In this document: positions 56,539 to 64,000 of the stretch, in pieces | Layout of the letters: every line of letters begins with the position of its first letter | How positions within the stretch are numbered: the first letter of the stretch is position 1 | NCBI GenBank assembly: GCA_040772005.1 | Contig: JAXGYZ010000003.1 | Span: 620,001-684,000 of the forward strand | Source of the DNA: MWBF01 sp040772005 | GTDB lineage: Bacteria > Chloroflexota > Anaerolineae > CG2-30-64-16 | Direction of reading: 5' to 3' | Length of the DNA stretch: 64,000 nt | Notes under the pieces: model-generated | What the model was told of the DNA's origin: nothing | Database searches by the model: none | What the model saw: only the letters and a program-made list of their open reading frames with translations | Position numbers and translations under genes: made by a program

Positions 56539-57330
56539 ATGACCGAACAAGTTGATGAACTCGTCGGGTACGGGACGCGGAGCGGGCTGGGCTTCGAAGA
56601 CTGGTCGCTGTTCCGCAGCGCATTGACGCATCGCTCCTACCTGAATGAGCACACCGCCGTGGATTGGGAAGACAATGAGCGGCTGGAGTACCTGGGCGAT
56701 GCCGTGTTGGATTTCCTGCTGGCAGAGTACCTGTTCACCGCGTTCCCGAATGCCTCGGAAGGTGAGCTGACCGCGCTGCGCGCGGCGCTGGTCCGCCGGG
56801 AGACGCTGGCCCGGCTGGCGCGGCAGTTGGATATCGGCCCGAACCTGCTCATGGGGCACGGCGAAGCCGAGACGGGCGGTCGCGAGCGCCCTGCCACGCT
56901 GTGTGCCGCGTTTGAGGCCGTTGTCGGCGCGCTCTACCTGGACCGGGGCCTGGACGCAGTGGCGGGCTGGGTGCTGCCCATGATGGAGCAGGAACTGGCG
57001 CTGGCGCGCAGCGAAGTGAGCGACAAGGATCCGAAGAGCCGTCTCCAGGAGCGCGCGCAGGCGGACCTCGGCATCACCCCGCGCTATCGCACGCTGAGAG
57101 CTGAAGGCCCTGACCATGCCAGGACGTTCACCGTGGAAGTGTCCATCGGTGAGACGGTCGTGGGCGAAGGCAGCGGACCGAGCAAACAACTGGCCGCCCA
57201 GCGTGCGGCCATCGATGCGCTCGCCCGGCGGGAGGAGTGGCCACTCACTGCATCAGGCAGCGCAGCGGCCAGTGTGCCTGCTACCGCAGACCGCGATTCA
57301 GCCCAGGCCGAGGTCCAGCCCGCTGAGTAG
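56539..57330 (+). CDS. rnc: Ribonuclease III
   Basis: A 263-residue double-stranded-RNA endonuclease. The catalytic signature NERLEYLGDAVLDFLLAEYL holds the metal-binding Glu and Asp, and CAAFEAVVGALYLDRG carries the second acidic set. The C-terminal dsRNA-binding domain ends GPSKQLAAQRAAIDAL. An Ala/Ser/Glu tail of about 30 residues is added. ATG at 56539 is taken over a GTG two codons earlier; AAGG is 6 nt upstream. The leader carries a long palindromic repeat that could itself be a substrate. The 3' end overlaps the next gene, tail to tail, by 33 bp. Confidence 0.96.
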   Translation: MTEQVDELVGYGTRSGLGFEDWSLFRSALTHRSYLNEHTAVDWEDNERLEYLGDAVLDFLLAEYLFTAFPNASEGELTALRAALVRRETLARLARQLDIGPNLLMGHGEAETGGRERPATLCAAFEAVVGALYLDRGLDAVAGWVLPMMEQELALARSEVSDKDPKSRLQERAQADLGITPRYRTLRAEGPDHARTFTVEVSIGETVVGEGSGPSKQLAAQRAAIDALARREEWPLTASGSAAASVPATADRDSAQAEVQPAE

Positions 57331-58512
57331 CTTGTTCAGCAGCGTAGTCTCCTGGCCCAGGCGCCGTACGCGGCGCTCGGCCCCCTCGTTAGCTGCTGCC
57401 AGGGCGAGTTCGGCCACACGCATCGCCGCCTGCGGCTTGCCGAGGGCACACGCCCGCTCCGCACGCTGATGCAATTCTGCGCGCTCGTGCATCAGCCAGT
57501 GATAGATTGTCGTGAGGCCCGTGACTGCATCTTCCACCAGAACCCCTGCACCCCCCTGCTCGACGTACTCCGCGTTGCCGGTCTCCTGACCCGGGATCGC
57601 TTCCACCAGCAGCAGCGGCAGACCTGCGGCCAGAGCCTCGCTGACGATCAGCCCGCCCGCCTTGCAGACGATCAAGTCCGCCGCCAGCATCAGCGCGGGC
57701 ATATCGTCGACGAAGCCATAGACGTGCGCAGGCAGATGCCACTCCACCTCTGACAGGCGGCTGTGTAACTCCTTGTCGCCGCCTGCAACAATCGCCAGTT
57801 CGAGGGGCAGGCCGCTGTGGTTGAGGACGTGCGCCAGCGGCTCCAGCTTCTTGACGCGCTTGCTGCCGGCCATCAGCGCCACGCAGCGGTCTTCGCTCCA
57901 GCCCAGGCGCCGGCGCAGCTCCGCCTTATCGGGATTCGAGCCAAACACCGGATTGACCGGCAGGCCGGTTACTTCGATGTGTTCCGGCGGCAGGCCGCTC
58001 TCCAGCGCCTTCTGTCGCACGGCTTCCGTGGGCACGAGACATCGGTCGATATCCTCGTTGAACCACAGGCTGTGCACCGAGACCAGGTCCGTCACCACCG
58101 TCAGAACGGGGATATACTGGCGATTCAGCGCAAAGAGCGCGGCCAGCGGGGCCTGGAAGAGCGGATAGGTGGTGACGATGGCATCGGGTTTGTGTTGTTG
58201 CACGACGTCGCGCATCGTCAGATAGAGCATGGCAATCAGCCCTTGCTCCGCGATGCTGACGGTGAAGGAGCCGTCGCTCGCCTCGTAGCCGAACTTGTAC
58301 AGCTCGGGCGTGGACTGAATCATGCGATCGTAGTCATCCTGTGCCCGGCGCAGGATGGCCGGCGCGCGCTTATCGTCGAGCGGGTTGACCACTGTCACCC
58401 GGCACTCGTCGGGACAGTGCGTGGCGAGCGCCTGGGCAACTGCGTTGGCTGCCGCGCGATGACCGAATCCGGCGTCTGCGGTCAGGATCAGGATATGCTT
58501 GGGCGTGAACAT
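57298..58512 (-). CDS. MGDG synthase / UgtP-like glycosyltransferase (GT28)
   Basis: A 404-residue GT-B glycosyltransferase. The N-terminal ILILTADAGFGHRAAANAVAQAL matches the diacylglycerol sugar transferases (monogalactosyl- and processive glucosyl-type), and the acceptor-side stretch VTGLPVNPVF is typical. The donor lobe has CKAGGLIVSEALAAGLPLLL and IPGQETGNAEYVEQGGAGVL. It should add hexose to diacylglycerol at the membrane to make glycolipids; sugar type is not certain. GAGAGG lies 6 nt before ATG. Its 3' end overlaps rnc tail to tail. Confidence 0.88.
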   Translation of the reverse strand: MFTPKHILILTADAGFGHRAAANAVAQALATHCPDECRVTVVNPLDDKRAPAILRRAQDDYDRMIQSTPELYKFGYEASDGSFTVSIAEQGLIAMLYLTMRDVVQQHKPDAIVTTYPLFQAPLAALFALNRQYIPVLTVVTDLVSVHSLWFNEDIDRCLVPTEAVRQKALESGLPPEHIEVTGLPVNPVFGSNPDKAELRRRLGWSEDRCVALMAGSKRVKKLEPLAHVLNHSGLPLELAIVAGGDKELHSRLSEVEWHLPAHVYGFVDDMPALMLAADLIVCKAGGLIVSEALAAGLPLLLVEAIPGQETGNAEYVEQGGAGVLVEDAVTGLTTIYHWLMHERAELHQRAERACALGKPQAAMRVAELALAAANEGAERRVRRLGQETTLLNKLLSGLDLGLG

Positions 58513-58531
58513 GGTTGGCCTCTCCCCGCTC

Positions 58532-59713
58532 TCAGGATTTCTGTACGTATTCTTCGCTGGCCGCCACCAGGTGATCGAGCCGTTCCAGCAGACTCTGGAT
58601 TTCGGGCCGGACCGGGCCTCCGCCCTCGGTCAGTTGGGCGTGCAGTTGGGTGAGCTGCGCTCTCAGGGCGCTGTGTGCCGGCTGCGGTGCAGGCGCGTTG
58701 CGCGCCTCCAGCAGATGCCCGCCGATGAGCTGAATCGTAATCGCGAGCAACGGCGCCAGGATGGCGCCGCCCAGCCCCGCCGTGAAGGCCAGCGCGATGA
58801 CGGTGAGGCCGATCAGAAGGGAGCTATACTCGCGTTGCGGGAAGAAGCGGCGCTTGATGCCCCGTTCGAGTACGAGCAGCACCAGCAGCGTGACGATGGC
58901 CGCGACGGCACCGAGCGCGGGCGTGTTGAGAGAGCCGATCAGGAAGGGCGGAATCAGGGCGACAGGAATGCCCACCCAGGGCACCAGCCGCGCCAGCGCA
59001 GCGAACAGCGCGAGCAGCGCCGGGTAGGGCAACTGCATCAGCCGAAACGCAGCCCATAAGAGCCCGGTTCCCAGGATGACGAGCAGCACCTCGGCGCGGA
59101 TGTATGCGCCGACCCGCGTCTCGATGTCATGCCACGCGTCGCGCATCTGGCTGCGGCGCGTCACCGGCACGAGAGAAAGCAGCAGCCGCTCGAATCGCAC
59201 CTGGTCGGCGTTCCAGTAGACGCTGATAACCAGCGCGAGGCTCAGGTTGCTCAGGAGGTTCGCGATGTTGCCCGCGAAGCCCATGAGGCCCTGCAGCATC
59301 GCAGTCCCTTGTTCGCCTGCCAGCATCCGGTAGAGCATGGGCGCAGGCGGCAATTGGGCGGCCACGGTCTGCAGGAACTCGCTTGATGACAGGGGCCAGC
59401 GTTCCAGGGCTTGCTCATAAACGCGGGCCAGGTAGCCGCTGGCATCGCCCAGGTCCCAGGCCAGTGGCACCCCGATGAGGTAGACCAGCACGCCGACGAT
59501 GCCCAGGCTCAGTACATAGGTGAGGCCGAGCGCGGCCCCGCGCGGCAGGCCGCGGCGTACCAGCGTATCGATGGGCAGGCGAAATGCAGCCGCCAGCACC
59601 AGTGACAGCACAAAGACGAATAACGGCCCGCGCACGCGCCACAGCAGCCCCAGGGCGATGAGCGCACCCGCGACGATGGCCGTATACCAGACGAAGCGTC
59701 TGATGGTGCTCAT
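58532..59713 (-). CDS. AI-2E family membrane protein, copy 1
   Basis: A 393-residue protein of the AI-2E transporter family (PF01594 type) with about eight membrane helices. Family features include RRGLPRGAALGLTYVLSLGIVG, RLVPWVGIPVALIPPFLIGSL and LVLLVLERGIKRRFFPQ. The C-terminal 60 residues form a soluble coiled-coil-like tail. Proteins of this family move quorum signals, polyprenyl or ions in different bacteria, so the substrate is open. It overlaps the previous, related gene by 4 bp (ATGA), so the two are a tandem pair. Confidence 0.9.
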   Translation of the reverse strand: MSTIRRFVWYTAIVAGALIALGLLWRVRGPLFVFVLSLVLAAAFRLPIDTLVRRGLPRGAALGLTYVLSLGIVGVLVYLIGVPLAWDLGDASGYLARVYEQALERWPLSSSEFLQTVAAQLPPAPMLYRMLAGEQGTAMLQGLMGFAGNIANLLSNLSLALVISVYWNADQVRFERLLLSLVPVTRRSQMRDAWHDIETRVGAYIRAEVLLVILGTGLLWAAFRLMQLPYPALLALFAALARLVPWVGIPVALIPPFLIGSLNTPALGAVAAIVTLLVLLVLERGIKRRFFPQREYSSLLIGLTVIALAFTAGLGGAILAPLLAITIQLIGGHLLEARNAPAPQPAHSALRAQLTQLHAQLTEGGGPVRPEIQSLLERLDHLVAASEEYVQKS

Positions 59714-60999
59714 GCGGCCCTCCCCGCTTCGATATCTGCCAGCAAATCGTCGAGCTGGTCGGCTACCGACTCGATGGCATCCCCCGCTTCGTCCACAGAT
59801 GACATCATATCGCCATCCTGGCTCATCTGCTTACGCACGTCGCGCATGAGTTCCTGGGCTTGATAGCGCAACACGCTGATTTCGCCCCGCCGATCGGATG
59901 GCACGGCAGGCGCGCCCTGGAGGTTCTGCACGGTTCGCTGGGCAAACCACTGCACTGCGACGGCGACCGGCACGGCAATGAACGCACCGGCAATCCCGAG
60001 GAGATAGGAGAAGACCAGGAAGGTCACGAGCGTCAGGATCGGGTTGGCGCCGACGGCCTTGTTCATGACCTTCGGCACGATCAGGTTGTTCTCCAGGACT
60101 TGAATGACGGCCGTAGCGATGAGTACGCCGGCCACTTTGGATGGGTCCAGCGTGAGGGCAATGAATAGGGCAGGGATGGCTCCCAGCAAGGGGCCGACCA
60201 GCGGCACGGCTTCCGCAATGCCTGCCAGCAGCGCGAGCAAGAGGGCGTATGGCAGCCCGATAATCAGGTAAGCAGCCAGCGACGCAACGCCGATAATCAA
60301 GCATAGAGTTCCCTGCGCAGCGAGAAAGACCTCCAGCTTGCCCTCGACATCGTCGATGCGGTTGCTGATGGCGCGGCGTTTGCTGATCGGGAACAAGCCA
60401 ACCAACCAGCGAAGCGTTCGATCGCGCTCCAGGCTCCAGTAGAAGGCCAGCAGAAAGACGCCGATGATGCCGAGCAGCGCGCGCAGCCCGATATCCAGGT
60501 AGCCGAAGAGCTGCGTGACGCGGGCCAGCATCTGCTCTTCAGTAAGCGGCCCGGCGGGCGCGGCATTCAGCGAGATGGGCGCTTGCGAAGGCAGGAACAT
60601 GGCGAGCCGGCGCACCGGCCAACTCGAGGACTGGAACAGCAGCGCGCGGGCCTTGCTATAGTATTCCGGGATGACCCCGGAGATGGCAGTCGCCTGGTTG
60701 GCCAGAATGGGAACAATCACCAGGCCGGCTCCCAACAGCAGCGCTACGAACAAGACATAAGTGATGGCTGCGCTCAATGTTCGGTTGAGTCCCCGGCGCA
60801 TCAACCAGTTGATGACCGGCTGCAGCGCGGTCGCGAGCACGATCGCCGCCAGCAGGAGCAGGACGATATTGCGAAACTGGAACAGCAGCCAGAAGACCAG
60901 CAAGGTGGCGGCGACCGCCAGGGTCGCCAGGAGCACCTGGCGACCTTCAGGAGCGCGCACCTCCTGTGACGGCTCTGCCTGTGGAATAATCTCTTGCAT
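59710..60999 (-). CDS. AI-2E family membrane protein, copy 2
   Basis: A 429-residue relative of the next gene, with helices such as VLLATLAVAATLLVFWLLFQFR and AAITYVLFVALLLGAGLVIVPIL. The signature region is PLVGPLLGAIPALFIALTL and VIQVLENNLIVPKVMNKAVG. A 75-residue soluble acidic tail (QMSQDGDMMSSVDEAGDAIE and so on) lies at the C terminus. GGAG stands about 10 nt before ATG. As a translationally coupled pair, the two may form a hetero-oligomer. Confidence 0.92.
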   Translation of the reverse strand: MQEIIPQAEPSQEVRAPEGRQVLLATLAVAATLLVFWLLFQFRNIVLLLLAAIVLATALQPVINWLMRRGLNRTLSAAITYVLFVALLLGAGLVIVPILANQATAISGVIPEYYSKARALLFQSSSWPVRRLAMFLPSQAPISLNAAPAGPLTEEQMLARVTQLFGYLDIGLRALLGIIGVFLLAFYWSLERDRTLRWLVGLFPISKRRAISNRIDDVEGKLEVFLAAQGTLCLIIGVASLAAYLIIGLPYALLLALLAGIAEAVPLVGPLLGAIPALFIALTLDPSKVAGVLIATAVIQVLENNLIVPKVMNKAVGANPILTLVTFLVFSYLLGIAGAFIAVPVAVAVQWFAQRTVQNLQGAPAVPSDRRGEISVLRYQAQELMRDVRKQMSQDGDMMSSVDEAGDAIESVADQLDDLLADIEAGRAA

Positions 61000-61086
61000 A
61001 CGCTACACTCTCCGTTACGTATTCTCAGTCAGTACAAGAACCAATCTTCCGCGTGGTCCGTTTTTCGTGGTTGCTGAGTGTCAGGG

Positions 61087-62211
61087 TCAGTTCAAGTTCT
61101 TCTGATAGATGCGGTGCCGCTTGTAGATGCGGCCACCCATCGTCTCCGTGTCAGCCACCGTCAGGACGTGCTCTTCCATCTGCACCAGGTCGGCATGGTC
61201 GAAGCCGCCATCATGTATCGTCTTCTGCATCTCCACATAGAGGATCGCGTTGACGCCCAGCCCGCGATAAGGCGCCAGGATGCCGGCGCCGTTGAGATTG
61301 ATCCAGCGGGTGCGCTTGAACTCGCGCAGCAGCCAGAACCAACCGAACGGCCAGAGCCGGCCTTGCGCCCGGCGGATGCCCTCCGAGATGTCCGGGAAGC
61401 CGAACAGGAAACCCGTGATGACATCGCCCTTCATCACCAGCTTGATGAGCTTGGGATCGGCAATCTGCAGCAGGCGGTCCCCGATGACCTTGGCCTCGCG
61501 CTCGGTGACCGGGTTGAACTCCCAGTTGTCGCGGAAGGTCTCGTTGTAGGTTTCCACGATGGCAGGGATCCACCGCCGGAGTTCCGCCTTCGCGGCGAAG
61601 GTTTTGATGGTGAAGCCGCGCCGCTCCTTCATCTTCTCCGCGATGGCCTGCAGCCGTTCGGGCAGGACGGTGTTGCCGGGCAGGTAAGCCGACAGGAAGT
61701 CGCGCTGCGCGGTGTAGCCGTTGGCCTCGATGAGCGGCCCGTAATAGGCGTGGTTGTAAGGAATGCCGACCGCCGGATGATGCTCGAAGCCCTCGACCAG
61801 CACGCCGATGCCGTCGCCCTGCAGGAAGCCCTTTGCCCCCACCACCTTGTTGAGTCCGCGCGCGCGCGCCCAGGCTTCAGCCTCGGTGAAGAGTGCGTGC
61901 GCGACCTCCGGGTCGTTCTCCGCGTCGAACAGGTAGAAGAAGGCGGTCTGGCTGTGCCAGTGCGCGTTGTAGTGGCGGTTGTCCAGGATTGCGATGCGCC
62001 CGGCCGCGCGGCCATCGCGCTCCGCCAGGAAGAAATCGGCAGTCGAGTGTTCGTAGAAGGGATACCTGTCCCGGTTGAGCATCAGACGGGTGTCGTCCAC
62101 CAGCGGCGGGACCCACTGAGGGCAGTCGCGATACAGCCGGAAGGGCAGGGTCACGAAGCGGTTGACCTCGCGGCGCGAGCGCGTATTCACCTTGATCATG
62201 CGCAGGGTCAT
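61087..62211 (-). CDS. GNAT-fold protein, large YghO-like type
   Basis: A 374-residue protein. An N-terminal GNAT-like half (FFLAERDGRAAGRIAILDNRHYN, then FTEAEAWARARGLNKVVGAKGFLQGDGIGVLVEGFE) and a C-terminal half with an acetyl-CoA-type loop (NGAGILAPYRGLGVNAILYVEM) suggest a tandem GNAT. Many bacteria have this family without a known substrate. The ATG at 62211 is preferred; an upstream in-frame start adds an Arg-rich leader inside the degV gene. It follows degV by 16 bp on the same strand. Confidence 0.8.
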   Translation of the reverse strand: MTLRMIKVNTRSRREVNRFVTLPFRLYRDCPQWVPPLVDDTRLMLNRDRYPFYEHSTADFFLAERDGRAAGRIAILDNRHYNAHWHSQTAFFYLFDAENDPEVAHALFTEAEAWARARGLNKVVGAKGFLQGDGIGVLVEGFEHHPAVGIPYNHAYYGPLIEANGYTAQRDFLSAYLPGNTVLPERLQAIAEKMKERRGFTIKTFAAKAELRRWIPAIVETYNETFRDNWEFNPVTEREAKVIGDRLLQIADPKLIKLVMKGDVITGFLFGFPDISEGIRRAQGRLWPFGWFWLLREFKRTRWINLNGAGILAPYRGLGVNAILYVEMQKTIHDGGFDHADLVQMEEHVLTVADTETMGGRIYKRHRIYQKNLN

Positions 62212-62227
62212 CGATGCTTCCCCCTGT

Positions 62228-63070
62228 TCAAGCCGGCGTGAAGAAGCCGATCGCCAGCGTGCCCGGACCTGCATGGGTAACGATGGCGGGCGCCAGCTCC
62301 AGGATGTCCACCTGGTCCGTGCCGGCGGCAGCGCACAGCTCGGCGGCGATCTGGTTGGCTTCCTCCACCTCGCCGGTGTGCATCACGCTGAGATGGGCCG
62401 CGGCTCCGCGGGCCGCTTCGGCAGCTACCAGTTCTTTGATGCGGGTCAGCGCCCGGCGCTTGGTCCGTTCCTTCTCGAACTGGTCGATCTTGCCGTTGAC
62501 GAAGGTCAGGATGGGCTTGATTTGCAGCAGCGTACCCATGAGCGCGGCCGCGCCGCCGATGCGCCCGCCGTCGCGCAGGAATTCAAGCGTATCCACCATG
62601 AAGTAGATGCGCACCCGCGGCATCAGCTCGCGCACCGCGGCCTCGACCTCATCTGCGCTGGCGCCCGCCTGCGCGAGCCGGCTGGCCTCCCGCACCATCG
62701 TGCCGAGCGGCCCCGCGATGGAGCGCGTGTCGACGATGCGGATATCTGCGTCGGGGAAGGACAGCTTTGCCGTTTCCGCGGAGCGCACCGTGCCGCTGAC
62801 ATCGGCGGAAGGATGGATGCATACGATGCTCTCGCCGGTCGGTATCAGCTTCTCGAAAGCGGCGATGAAGTCGCCGGGATAGGGCGCAGCGGTCTTGGGC
62901 CGCTCCTTGCCTGCCTTAAGCCGCTCCATGAACTGTGCGTGGCTCATATCCACGCCTTCACGAAAGGAATCCTCCCCGATATTGATGATCTGGGGGATCA
63001 GGGGGATGCCCAGGCGCTCCGCTTCCTCCCGTGAGAGGCCGCAGAGTGTGTCCGCCACGATGCGAGTCAT
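62228..63070 (-). CDS. DegV-family fatty-acid-binding protein
   Basis: A 280-residue DegV protein that binds fatty acids, probably presenting them to a fatty acid kinase (FakB-like). Family features: VADTLCGLSREEAERLGIPL, PSADVSGTVRSAETAKL (ligand-carboxylate loop) and FLRDGGRIGGAAALMGTLLQIKPIL, with the HTGEVEEAN region near the end. AGGAGG lies 5 nt before ATG at 63070, which fixes the start. No fakA gene is in the window. Confidence 0.93.
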   Translation of the reverse strand: MTRIVADTLCGLSREEAERLGIPLIPQIINIGEDSFREGVDMSHAQFMERLKAGKERPKTAAPYPGDFIAAFEKLIPTGESIVCIHPSADVSGTVRSAETAKLSFPDADIRIVDTRSIAGPLGTMVREASRLAQAGASADEVEAAVRELMPRVRIYFMVDTLEFLRDGGRIGGAAALMGTLLQIKPILTFVNGKIDQFEKERTKRRALTRIKELVAAEAARGAAAHLSVMHTGEVEEANQIAAELCAAAGTDQVDILELAPAIVTHAGPGTLAIGFFTPA

Positions 63071-63078
63071 AAGTCCTC

Positions 63079-64000
63079 CTATGCTGAACAATCGCCTAAG
63101 AGCACGTCCGGGTGCGGCAGATAAGTCCGCGCGTCGAGACCGTGCGTCCAAAAACTGGAGCGAGTGATAATGCCGTCCACCTCGACCCAAAAGTGCAGCT
63201 TGTTGTCCGGGTCACGCGCGGCGCTGACGTCGATGTCGTTGAAGTCCCAATGGGCGCTGGCGCCGTTTTCCAGGCGCAACACGCCCCGCACAATGCGTTC
63301 GCCGGGATCATTGTTCAGTGCACGCACCAGCCAGACCTCCGGCGACCACTGGGGCGATGTGGCTGCGGGCGCCAGGCGCACCAACGTTCCGGCCCGGAAC
63401 AGGTCGACTGAGATGTTGGCAAGGTTGGCTTCGTTGACGGGCGCGCTGCCGTGCGGCCACAGAATCTGGATGCGCGCATCCAGCTCGCGCGGTGCGGTCG
63501 CGGGCGTCACGGCCTGGTTGGCCGTGGCCTGTGCAGGCCGGGGCAGATAGGTGCGCGCGTCGACCCCGTGCACCCAGACGTTGCTCTGCGCCGGCAAGCC
63601 CGTGACCTCGACGCGGAAGTACAGCTTGTTCTGCGGGTTGCGCGCGGCGCTGACATCCACATCGTTGAAATCCCAGACCGGCACGCGGCGGCCGTTAACT
63701 TCCGCCAGGCGGCGCACGCCGGTCCCGCTGGGAACGGCCGGTTCGTTGTTGAGCGCGCGCCAGAGTGTGACCTGCGGGGCCAGGTCGCACGGCAGCGCCA
63801 CGCGCGTGCCTGCGAAGGTGAGATGGGCCGTGATATTGGCGCGGTTTGCCGCGCTGACCGGTGCATCGCCGTGCGGCCACAGGATGGCGATTTTCGCATC
63901 CAGCGCCTTCAGGGCCAGCCGCAGCGTGACCTCCTGCCCCGGCTCCGTCCGCAGGACGAAGATGGCGCCCGCGCGTGTGTGCGGCCAGGGCCGGCCGCCG
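63079..64000 (-). CDS. Tandem-domain protein, C-terminal part
   Basis: The frame is open to the right edge; 307 codons are visible. Two repeats of about 147 residues are seen, each with a beta-rich core: AKIAILWPHGDAPVSAANRANI and ARIQILWPHGSAPVNEANLANI, then WRALNNEP or VRALNNDP, VWDFNDVDVSAARNP or HWDFNDIDVSAARDP, and a closing WVHGVDARTYLPRP or WTHGLDARTYLPHP. The first visible repeat is preceded by EPGQEVTLRLALKALD, so more may follow outside. The fold is probably Ig-like and extracellular. No family name recognised. Confidence 0.75.
   Translation of the reverse strand, partial: GGRPWPHTRAGAIFVLRTEPGQEVTLRLALKALDAKIAILWPHGDAPVSAANRANITAHLTFAGTRVALPCDLAPQVTLWRALNNEPAVPSGTGVRRLAEVNGRRVPVWDFNDVDVSAARNPQNKLYFRVEVTGLPAQSNVWVHGVDARTYLPRPAQATANQAVTPATAPRELDARIQILWPHGSAPVNEANLANISVDLFRAGTLVRLAPAATSPQWSPEVWLVRALNNDPGERIVRGVLRLENGASAHWDFNDIDVSAARDPDNKLHFWVEVDGIITRSSFWTHGLDARTYLPHPDVLLGDCSA

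Overview
The window is GC-rich DNA from one bacterial chromosome, densely packed with about 57 protein genes. I saw no rRNA, tRNA, CRISPR array, phage or transposase gene. Several traits suggest the phylum Chloroflexota (Anaerolineae-like): secreted proteins with Thr/Pro-rich linkers, a secreted peptidase ending in an LPL-type tail, a giant SARP/BTAD-AAA-TPR regulator, an XPB-type helicase with Helicase_C_3-like partners, and a MoxR/DUF58/DUF4129 operon. This is inference from gene style; no marker gene was compared.

Layout. 1-2.3 kb: end of an M1 peptidase, an XRE regulator, a small gene under a textbook LexA-box promoter, and a DHDPS-family aldolase. 2.3-6.8 kb: DUF4129 / membrane protein / MoxR / DUF58 / membrane protein operon with ATGA overlaps. 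6.8-12 kb: argF, glycosylasparaginase, a methyltransferase, a GNAT enzyme and a cytochrome P450, separated by palindromic repeats. 12-18.4 kb: three-gene xpB helicase operon. 18.5-25 kb: surface and envelope genes (CBM9-like protein, murJ, C39-TPR protein, M14 carboxypeptidase). 25-29.4 kb: translation cluster (phosphoribosyltransferase, prfA, prmC, HAD phosphatase, tsaC). 29.4-33.4 kb: glycan cluster (two glycosyltransferases, rfaE2-like, second murJ). 33.5-40.9 kb: membrane proteins, galT-galK, a secreted beta-propeller, hisE. 40.9-48.5 kb: SARP regulator, YceI, LysM-L,D-transpeptidase with a GcvH-like protein, a CoA-binding protein, an EamA transporter. 48.5-57.3 kb: core genes smc, prfB (with programmed frameshift), ftsY and rnc, plus a zinc-ribbon protein and an MFS transporter. 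57.3-64 kb: glycolipid glycosyltransferase, two AI-2E family proteins, a GNAT-fold protein, DegV, and the end of a tandem-domain protein.

The most interesting signals are non-coding. (i) A perfect 11-bp-arm LexA operator sits over the start of a TTGACG-17-TATACT promoter. (ii) Three 72-bp copies of an inverted-repeat element lie in intergenic gaps. (iii) Two copies of a different roughly 100-bp palindromic element each lie between a promoter and its start codon, in the leaders of xpB and rnc. (iv) Four genes, including smc and the SARP regulator, have a TATAAT/TAAAAT box only 6-7 nt before the start codon, implying leaderless mRNAs. (v) A 13-codon ORF with a strong promoter and Shine-Dalgarno lies upstream of xpB. 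(vi) prfB carries the classic +1 frameshift, and ftsY has a terminator-like hairpin in its leader.
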